Assembly (NCBI GenBank): GCA_964352985.1
Contig: CAYGUK010000069.1
Coordinates: 1-21,151 of the forward strand
Source of the DNA: CAYGUK01 sp964352985
GTDB lineage: Bacteria > Pseudomonadota > Gammaproteobacteria > JAHCLG01
Length of the DNA: 21,151 bases
Direction of reading: 5' to 3'
The translations under genes were made by a program, and so were the position numbers. The notes beneath the pieces were generated by a model. It had not been told where the DNA came from. It saw only the letters and a list, made by a program, of their open reading frames with translations, and ran no database searches. This document shows, piece by piece, positions 15,050 through 21,151 of the stretch. Positions within the stretch are counted from its first letter, which is position 1. Each line of letters opens with the position of its first letter.

Positions 15050-17044
15050 TTACTGTGCGATATATTGATCTCTTAGCACACGTCGCATGACTTTGTTAGA
15101 GGCGGTACGTGGTAATTTGTCGATAAAAACAAGATCATGTACTTTAAATAAAGGATTCAATTGTGTTTTGATGATATCTTGGCATTGTTTTAATAATATG
15201 TTTTTTTCAATTTCTTCCAATAACACACAATAAATGATTAATTGTTTTGGACCGCCACCTGGTGGTGAAATAGCAATGGCTGCTGTTTCGTTGATGGCTG
15301 GTATTTGATTTAATGCACGCTCAATTTCCGCAGAACTTGTTTTGACGCCACCTAAATTCATGGTGTCATCGGCACGACCTTCAGCAATATAATAGCCATT
15401 ATCTAAGCGTTTTAATTCGTCGCCATGACGTCGTAACACTTCACCATGCGGACCCTTAGGCATATCTTGGAAATAAACTTCTTGGTGATCGCGATTTAAT
15501 AATTCATTGGATAAACCAATTGAGGGTGGAATTATGGCGACTTCGCCTAATTCACTTTTTGATTTATCTTCATTTAATAAAAGGATATCTAATCCCAAGG
15601 TAGGTGTTGAAAAAGCTGAGGGTATATTGCCTTCTATTACCGTACTACTGAGATAAGCGCCGCCGATTTCTGTACCACCACAATATTCAATAATGGGTTT
15701 CATATTTCCAAGATACATTAAATATAACATGTCTTCACTATTTGAACATTCACCAGTAGAGGTAAAACATTTAATATTCGACCAATCAACGTCTTCAATA
15801 CATCTAGAATTACGCCATGTTTTTACGATACTTGGAATCACACCTAACTTAGTCACATTGGCATCTTGAATAAATCGACCAAACTCTTGCCCCATTGGCG
15901 CACCTGTAAATAATGCAATCGTAGCTTGATTGATTAAACTGGCGAAAATTAGCCAAGGGCCCATCATCCAACCTAAATTAGTAGGCCAAGCAATAACATC
16001 ATTTGTTTGAATATTTTGATGATAAAAACCATCGGCTGCGGCTTTTATCGGCGTGGTTTGTGTCCAAGGAATGGCTTTAGGATCGCCTGTTGTACCTGAT
16101 GAAAATAAAATATTAATTATTGTTTTGGCATTATTGATGACTGAATCAAAAGCAGTATTATTATCTAAAAATTCATCGTAATAAATATCTTGTTCTCTTA
16201 AATTTAAATCTGTTTTTTCGTCACCAGGGACGACGATGATTCGTGGAGCATTAGCTTCACAAACTTTTTGATACAGTGGTAATTTTTTTCCAGCACGATA
16301 AATATAATCTTGAGCAAATATCGCTTTAGCTTTTGCAATGCGTAATCGAGTTGCAATTTCTGGTGGCGCGAAACTATCTGCGATCGAAATAACGACACAG
16401 CCTGCTTTGATGATCCCTAAATAAATCGCCACAGAATCAGCTGTCATCACCATATCAATTGCAATGGTATCGCCGGGCTTAAATCCTTGGTTAACTAAGC
16501 CATTTGCTATACGATTTATTTTTTCTGATAATTGTTGATAAGACCAATGCGTAATTTTTCCGCCTTCATCTTGAGTAACAATAGCATTTTTTGTTGGATT
16601 GGCATTAAAACAACTATCGACAATATTGTATTTTGCGTTAGGTAACCAATTGGGTTTCGTGACATCATCATTATCACAAATTGAAGAATAGGGTGTTGCA
16701 AATTTAATATTTAATGCTTTAATACTTTTATCCCAAAATTCATAACGATTTTCTTTAGCCCAATTAAAAAATTCTGGATAAGTTGATATATTTAATTCGC
16801 GCATTATTTTTGTAATATTTGCAGTAGCAATAGTTTCTTCATCAGGTAAATATGCAAATCCACGAAGATCAGGAAAGAGTGAGGAAAATATTGTTAAATA
16901 AACTTCAAACCCATCTGCCTTGCTTAATATATTTTTACATATTTGATTAAAGCATTGTGCTTTATCTTGAATGGTATTGAGTAGAGTTGATATTTTATCT
17001 ATTTTTTCTGAATTTAATCCCAAACTATGTAAGCGTTGCTCCAT
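15050..17044 (-). CDS. AMP-forming acyl-CoA synthetase, possibly acetoacetyl-CoA synthetase
   Basis: A 664-residue ANL-superfamily ligase. It has an N-terminal ACS-type extension (about 1-140), the ATP-binding loop SSGTTGDPKAIP (315-326), the adenine motif YCGGTEIGG, the hinge motif GRADDTMNLGG, and the catalytic C-terminal lysine K651 in RTASNKVMRR. Sequence style resembles the large acetyl-/acetoacetyl-CoA synthetase group and the plant AAE17-like enzymes; the substrate is not certain. Position decides the best guess: it is the last gene of the leucine degradation operon, overlapping the HMG-CoA lyase gene by 20 bp, so activating the released acetoacetate to acetoacetyl-CoA is attractive. 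Isovalerate or another branched acid is the alternative. AAGGA lies 7 nt before the ATG. Confidence 0.88.
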   Translation of the reverse strand: MEQRLHSLGLNSEKIDKISTLLNTIQDKAQCFNQICKNILSKADGFEVYLTIFSSLFPDLRGFAYLPDEETIATANITKIMRELNISTYPEFFNWAKENRYEFWDKSIKALNIKFATPYSSICDNDDVTKPNWLPNAKYNIVDSCFNANPTKNAIVTQDEGGKITHWSYQQLSEKINRIANGLVNQGFKPGDTIAIDMVMTADSVAIYLGIIKAGCVVISIADSFAPPEIATRLRIAKAKAIFAQDYIYRAGKKLPLYQKVCEANAPRIIVVPGDEKTDLNLREQDIYYDEFLDNNTAFDSVINNAKTIINILFSSGTTGDPKAIPWTQTTPIKAAADGFYHQNIQTNDVIAWPTNLGWMMGPWLIFASLINQATIALFTGAPMGQEFGRFIQDANVTKLGVIPSIVKTWRNSRCIEDVDWSNIKCFTSTGECSNSEDMLYLMYLGNMKPIIEYCGGTEIGGAYLSSTVIEGNIPSAFSTPTLGLDILLLNEDKSKSELGEVAIIPPSIGLSNELLNRDHQEVYFQDMPKGPHGEVLRRHGDELKRLDNGYYIAEGRADDTMNLGGVKTSSAEIERALNQIPAINETAAIAISPPGGGPKQLIIYCVLLEEIEKNILLKQCQDIIKTQLNPLFKVHDLVFIDKLPRTASNKVMRRVLRDQYIAQ

Positions 17045-17942
17045 GATCTTTCCTTAACACTTTAGCCACATTTGATTGTGACTCACGGTTTAAATGCGAA
17101 TCGATAAATTGTCCTGCTTGCACTAATTTATTTAAATCAATGCCAGTTGTAATATTTAATCCATTCAATAAATATATCACATCTTCAGTAGCAACGTTGC
17201 CACTTGCACCTTTCGCATAAGGACAACCACCAAGACCACTCACTGAGCTATCAAAAATAGCTACACCGACTTCTAATGATGCGTAAATGTTAGCGAGTGC
17301 TTGTCCATAAGTATTATGATAATGGCCTGCAAGTTGACTTAAATTAATTTCTGCCGCTACTTTTTCGATAATATGTTTGATTTGTTCAGCAGTCCCCACA
17401 CCAATTGTATCGCCGAGGGAAATTTCATAGCAACCTAAATCGTGTAATGCTTTGGCGACATCCACAACGACATTAGGATCAATTTGACCTTCATAAGGAC
17501 AACCTGCAATACAGGAAATATAGCCCCGTATTTTAATATTTTCTTTTGTTGCTCTAGCTGCTATCGATTTGAAATTTGCTAAGCTTTCTGTAATCGTGCA
17601 GTTAATATTTTTTTGACAGAAAGTATTGCTCGCGGCAGTGAAAATAGCAATATTTCTGACACCTAATTCTAATGCGGTTTCGAAGCCTTTCATGTTAGGC
17701 ACAAGAAATGAAAACTCTGTGGGTGAATTGTTCGGAAGTTTTATTGTGACTTCACGTTGATCGGCCATTTGGGGGATCCATTTGGGTGAAACAAAACTGG
17801 TTGCCTCTAAAGATGAGATACCGGCATCGATTAATTGTTGAATAAATTGTAACTTAATATCAGTTGGGAGAATGGCTTTTTCGTTTTGCAAACCGTCACG
17901 TGGTCCGACTTCAACGATTTTTACTTTATGGGGCAATGACAT
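17025..17942 (-). CDS. liuE: hydroxymethylglutaryl-CoA lyase
   Basis: A 305-residue TIM-barrel lyase splitting 3-hydroxy-3-methylglutaryl-CoA into acetyl-CoA and acetoacetate, the last step of leucine degradation. EVGPRDGLQNE (11-21) carries the metal-binding Asp (D16) and active-site Arg. GHYHNTYGQAL (206-216) carries the two metal His (H207, H209). GLGGCPYAKGASGN (237-250) holds the catalytic loop cysteine C240, equivalent to C266 of the human enzyme. It starts within the stop of the biotin carboxylase gene (TAATG) and overlaps the next gene by 20 bp, so translation is coupled on both sides. Confidence 0.95.
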   Translation of the reverse strand: MSLPHKVKIVEVGPRDGLQNEKAILPTDIKLQFIQQLIDAGISSLEATSFVSPKWIPQMADQREVTIKLPNNSPTEFSFLVPNMKGFETALELGVRNIAIFTAASNTFCQKNINCTITESLANFKSIAARATKENIKIRGYISCIAGCPYEGQIDPNVVVDVAKALHDLGCYEISLGDTIGVGTAEQIKHIIEKVAAEINLSQLAGHYHNTYGQALANIYASLEVGVAIFDSSVSGLGGCPYAKGASGNVATEDVIYLLNGLNITTGIDLNKLVQAGQFIDSHLNRESQSNVAKVLRKDHGATLT

Positions 17943-19909
17943 TAATTCGTTTCCTCAATTTTTATTAATTCTACGCCTTCAGCAACTTGATCACCAACGT
18001 TGTAATGTATCTCCTTTACGATACCTGGGTTTGGCGCTTCAATGGTGTGTTCCATTTTCATCGCTTCCATAATTAATAGTTTATCCCCACGTACAACATT
18101 GTCACCTTTTTTAGTTAAAATTGAAATAATTGTTCCTGGCATAGGGGATGTTAATAAGCCGCTGACTTTATCGCTATGCTGATAAAAGCGTGTGGGATTA
18201 TAAAGGTCAATGGAGATAAGTTCGTTGTCGATAATAATATGTAGGCAATCAGAAATGCGAATAATAGTGGCACGAAAATTTTGATCATTAACAGTAAAAT
18301 ACAGTTTTTCATCAAAGTAACCATGACAACGAATTTGTTGATTTTGAAATGCAATTTGATAATGATTACTTTCTTTGGTAATCGAAACAGGCGTCACTTG
18401 ATCCTGAATAATAAAGCGTAAATTTCGAGTGGCGGGAAGATTTATCTGCCAGTCATTTTGTTGTTGCCAGGGTGAGTTGTGTTGTTCTTGATTTACCATA
18501 AAATATAAACAAGCAGCGGCGAGATGTTCTGACGTGATGGTTTTATTTGATGCATTGATCGTTGAAAAATAATCGGCAATAAAATGAGTATTTATTTTAG
18601 CGCTTCTAAAAGCTTGGTGAGCAACAATTTGACTTAAAAAATCGATATTAGTTTTTAAACCAATGATATGCGTCTGTTTCAAGGCATGTTGTAATTGCTG
18701 ACAAGCTAAGTCACGATTTTTATCCCAAACAATTAATTTGGCAATCATGGGATCGTAATGAATACTGATTTCATCATCGGTTGTGACACCGGTATCAATT
18801 CTGACATGTTGATTTTCTTTAGGGAATTCGCAAAATTGTAAGAGTCCGGTAGAGGGTAAAAAGTGATTTGCTGGATCTTCAGCATAAATTCTTACTTCAA
18901 AAGCATGGCCCTGTATTTTTAAATCTTGTTGATTGATAGGCAGGGGTTTATTTTCTGCGACATGAATTTGTAATTCAACTAAATCTAATTGTGTAATCAT
19001 TTCTGTGATGGGGTGCTCGACTTGAAGCCGAGTATTCATTTCCATAAAATAAAATTTACCATCACTATCTAATAAAAACTCAACAGTACCTGCACCGCTG
19101 TAATTAATCGCTTTTGCGGCATTGACTGCGGCCTGGCCCATTTGTTGGCGTAAATCGTCTGTCATAAAAGGAGCGGGTGCTTCTTCGATAATTTTTTGAT
19201 AGCGTCTTTGAATAGAACAATCTCTTTCAAAAATATACAACACTTCGCCATGATTATCGGCCATAATTTGAATTTCAATATGACGAGGATTAGTAATATA
19301 TTTTTCGATGATGAGCCTATCATCACCAAAACTTGATTTTGCTTCGCGTTTAGCACCCATTATTGCGTCTTTTAATTCTTGTTCATGATTGACAATACGC
19401 ATGCCTTTTCCACCACCACCACTGGCGGCTTTTAATAAAATTGGAAAACCACAGTTTTTAGCTTCATTGATAAGTGTTGTTTCAGATTGATCGTCACCGT
19501 GATAACCTGGTGTTAAGGGAACGTTAGCATTTGACATCAGCGATTTCGCATGCGCTTTCGAACCCATTTTAGTGATAGCTTCTGATGAGGGGCCAATAAA
19601 AATAATATTTTCTTTAATAACCTTTTGTGCAAAATGCGCATTTTCAGATAAAAAACCATAGCCAGGATGAATTGCATCAACGTTGGCTTTTTTGGCGATA
19701 GCAATAATTTTATCGATATTTAAATAGGTTTCTGCAATGGTTTTTCCAGAAAGATAAAAAGCACTATCAGCCTTTTTAACATGAAGTGCATTTTTATCGA
19801 AGTCAGAATAAATCGCAACGGTTTTAATGTTAAGTTTTTTTGCTGTTTTTATGATGCGATTCGCAATTTCACCGCGATTAGCAATTAATATCGTGTTAAT
19901 TTTTTTCAT
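17942..19909 (-). CDS. liuD: methylcrotonyl-CoA carboxylase alpha subunit (biotin carboxylase/carrier)
   Basis: 655 residues from the chosen ATG, close to the usual ~660. It carboxylates biotin with ATP and bicarbonate and carries it to the beta subunit for 3-methylcrotonyl-CoA. The N-terminal biotin carboxylase domain begins ILIANRGEIANRI, with the ATP-grasp loop GGGGKGMR and FMEMNTRLQVEHPITE. A middle BT-like region follows. The C-terminal biotinyl domain has EAMKMEH with the biotin lysine at about residue 618. The frame stays open to 20005, but I start at 19909 (MKKINTIL), where the family alignment begins and a GGAA-type ribosome site is found; this overlaps liuC by 14 bp only. Substrate assignment rests on the neighbouring liu genes, as acetyl- and propionyl-CoA carboxylases share the domains. 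Confidence 0.95.
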   Translation of the reverse strand: MKKINTILIANRGEIANRIIKTAKKLNIKTVAIYSDFDKNALHVKKADSAFYLSGKTIAETYLNIDKIIAIAKKANVDAIHPGYGFLSENAHFAQKVIKENIIFIGPSSEAITKMGSKAHAKSLMSNANVPLTPGYHGDDQSETTLINEAKNCGFPILLKAASGGGGKGMRIVNHEQELKDAIMGAKREAKSSFGDDRLIIEKYITNPRHIEIQIMADNHGEVLYIFERDCSIQRRYQKIIEEAPAPFMTDDLRQQMGQAAVNAAKAINYSGAGTVEFLLDSDGKFYFMEMNTRLQVEHPITEMITQLDLVELQIHVAENKPLPINQQDLKIQGHAFEVRIYAEDPANHFLPSTGLLQFCEFPKENQHVRIDTGVTTDDEISIHYDPMIAKLIVWDKNRDLACQQLQHALKQTHIIGLKTNIDFLSQIVAHQAFRSAKINTHFIADYFSTINASNKTITSEHLAAACLYFMVNQEQHNSPWQQQNDWQINLPATRNLRFIIQDQVTPVSITKESNHYQIAFQNQQIRCHGYFDEKLYFTVNDQNFRATIIRISDCLHIIIDNELISIDLYNPTRFYQHSDKVSGLLTSPMPGTIISILTKKGDNVVRGDKLLIMEAMKMEHTIEAPNPGIVKEIHYNVGDQVAEGVELIKIEETN

Positions 19910-20699
19910 CTGCAAAATTCCAGTTAGGTTGTCTTTTTTCGATAAATGCTGAAATGCCTTCGATGCCTTCTTGGCTGACTCTTGATTTAGCATGGCGCAT
20001 GGCATTGTCTCGATTAATATCTTGGTTTAAAGGTTTATTAATTAAGCGTTGAATCAGGCCTTTGGCATTGCGTGTAGCAAGCGGGGCATTTTTTAATAAA
20101 TTTTGTGCTAATTGATTAACATGTTTTGTTAAATTTTTTGCGGGCACAATTTCATGAACCAGGCCGATGTCTTTTGCAGTTTGGCAAGTAAAACTTTCAC
20201 CGGTTAAGAAATATCGTTGTGATTGTCTTGCACCGATGGCATTTAGCACATAGGGGCTAATTATTGCCGGAATAATACCATACTGCACTTCGGTAAAAGC
20301 ATAAGCGGTTTTATCACTCGCGATGACAATATCCGCTGAAGCTAAAAGGCCAATACCACCACCATAGACATGGCCATTTACCGCTACAATCGTTGGTTTG
20401 GGTAAACAATAAAGGCGATATAACATATCAGCAATTTGTAACGCATGGGAAAAATTATCTTCAATAGAAATTTCGACATTATTATGCATGGTTTTTAAAT
20501 CATCGCCAGCACAAAAGGTTTTACCATTTGCGTTAATAATTACAACTCGAATAGTTTCATCGTTATTAATATCGATTAATGCTTTATTTAACATTTCAAG
20601 CAGTTGATCGTTTAACGCATTGTGTTGAGAAGCGCGATTAAGCGTAATGGTTGCGATATTATTTTGTGTTGAAAATAATATTGGACTTTCTTCTTTCAT
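19896..20699 (-). CDS. liuC: enoyl-CoA hydratase, probable methylglutaconyl-CoA hydratase
   Basis: A 267-residue crotonase-fold enzyme. It shows CAGDDL (63-68) and GHVYGGGIGLLASADIVIAS (109-128) for the oxyanion hole, and E137 in FTEVQYGIIPA as the catalytic acid. In the liu pathway it hydrates 3-methylglutaconyl-CoA to HMG-CoA. The crotonase family is broad, so this step is assigned from its place between the carboxylase subunits. Three start codons follow one another (GTG 20705, ATG 20702, ATG 20699). I take the last because AAGGA is 7 nt before it. About 12 bp separate it from the upstream liuB stop. Confidence 0.92.
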   Translation of the reverse strand: MKEESPILFSTQNNIATITLNRASQHNALNDQLLEMLNKALIDINNDETIRVVIINANGKTFCAGDDLKTMHNNVEISIEDNFSHALQIADMLYRLYCLPKPTIVAVNGHVYGGGIGLLASADIVIASDKTAYAFTEVQYGIIPAIISPYVLNAIGARQSQRYFLTGESFTCQTAKDIGLVHEIVPAKNLTKHVNQLAQNLLKNAPLATRNAKGLIQRLINKPLNQDINRDNAMRHAKSRVSQEGIEGISAFIEKRQPNWNFADEKN

Positions 20700-20711
20700 C
20701 ATCACATCCTT

Positions 20712-21151
20712 TTACATGCGGAAAATGCCAAATTCTGTATCGGTGATCGGTGCATTTTGGCTTGCGGAAATGGCTAAGGCTAAAACTTGTCGTGTATCAA
20801 GTGGATCGATGACACCATCATCCCAGAGTCTCGCGCTGGAATAATAGGGATGACCTTCGTTTTCATATTTTTGACGTAAAGAATTTTTAAAACTTTCTTC
20901 TTCATCTTGGGGCCAATTTTCATTATCTTTTATTTTTTTATCGCGTGTAATTTGCGCCATCACATTTGCAGCTTGTTCGCCACCCATCACGGAAATTCGG
21001 GCATTTGGCCACATCCATAAAAATCGAGGATTATAGGCGCGACCACACATGGCATAATTTCCAGCACCAAAACTGCCGCCAATAATGACTGTAAATTTAG
21101 GCACGCGCGCAGAAGCCACAGCCGTAACAAGTTTGGCGCCATGCTTAGCAA
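20712..21151 (-). CDS. liuB: methylcrotonyl-CoA carboxylase beta subunit, 3' part only
   Basis: The C-terminal ~145 residues of the carboxyltransferase subunit; the frame runs off the right edge of the window. Recognisable carboxyltransferase stretches are KFTVIIGGSFGAGNYAMCGR, PRFLWMWPNARISVMGGEQAA and the end ARLWDDGVIDPLDTRQVLALAIS. WPNARISVMGGEQAANV is characteristic of acyl-CoA carboxylase beta chains, and the order next to liuC, liuD and liuE fits the 3-methylcrotonyl-CoA enzyme. The GTG at 21117-21119 is internal, not the start: coding sequence continues upstream of it (LAKHGAKLVTAV). The stop is 12 bp before liuC. Confidence 0.95.
   Translation of the reverse strand, partial: AKHGAKLVTAVASARVPKFTVIIGGSFGAGNYAMCGRAYNPRFLWMWPNARISVMGGEQAANVMAQITRDKKIKDNENWPQDEEESFKNSLRQKYENEGHPYYSSARLWDDGVIDPLDTRQVLALAISASQNAPITDTEFGIFRM

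Noticed and set aside
19910..20005. Upstream extension of the biotin carboxylase frame
   Set aside because: It overlaps liuC by over 100 bp and its residues do not resemble the family; the usual ILIANRGEIA start follows the ATG at 19909.
1..21151. CRISPR array, tRNA/rRNA genes, insertion sequences or integrase
   Set aside because: I saw no spaced repeat series, no tRNA-like or rRNA-like stretch and no transposase or integrase frame; a faint diverged tRNA or a small IS remnant could escape reading by eye.

Overview
The window is AT-rich bacterial DNA with short intergenic gaps. Its content points to a gammaproteobacterium close to Legionellales. The supports are the bdhA/patatin pairing known from Legionella, a complete liu-type leucine catabolism operon, a NaChBac-type sodium channel, and a protein carrying the residues of an Ulp1-like cysteine protease, a class common among effectors of host-associated bacteria. 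The taxon is an inference; no rRNA or tRNA gene is present to fix it.

Layout. Positions 1-800 hold a possible 54-codon minus-strand gene, a plus-strand terminator-like hairpin, an AT-rich palindrome and a small secreted protein of unknown function. Positions 942-4345 hold a voltage-gated sodium channel followed by the three-gene AmmeMemoRadiSam set: the radical SAM member on the minus strand, diverging from the Memo and AMMECR1 members. Positions 4314-4919 hold a decayed minus-strand coiled-coil gene with four in-frame stops. Positions 5108-7535 hold an MFS transporter, then a GlcG/HbpS-like exported protein and a truncated PEBP-like exported protein on the minus strand.

Positions 7993-10999 are the most striking part: a 53-residue peptide gene with the layout of a lanthipeptide precursor, directly followed by a full class II lanthipeptide synthetase (LanM). 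No transporter or dedicated leader protease is visible nearby, and the leader ends in AEA rather than GG/GA. Convergent to lanM is a 293-residue protein with a His/Asp/Gln/Cys arrangement typical of Ulp1/C48-like proteases.

From 12094 to the right edge all genes lie on the minus strand in two transcription units. The upstream unit (liuB-liuC-liuD-liuE-acyl-CoA synthetase) converts the leucine intermediate 3-methylcrotonyl-CoA to acetyl-CoA plus acetoacetate, and probably activates an acid to its CoA ester. It ends in a clear terminator. The second unit (patatin, acetoacetate decarboxylase, 3-hydroxybutyrate dehydrogenase) can dispose of acetoacetate as acetone or 3-hydroxybutyrate, or feed 3-hydroxybutyrate in. 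Together they form a ketone-body hub centred on acetoacetate.
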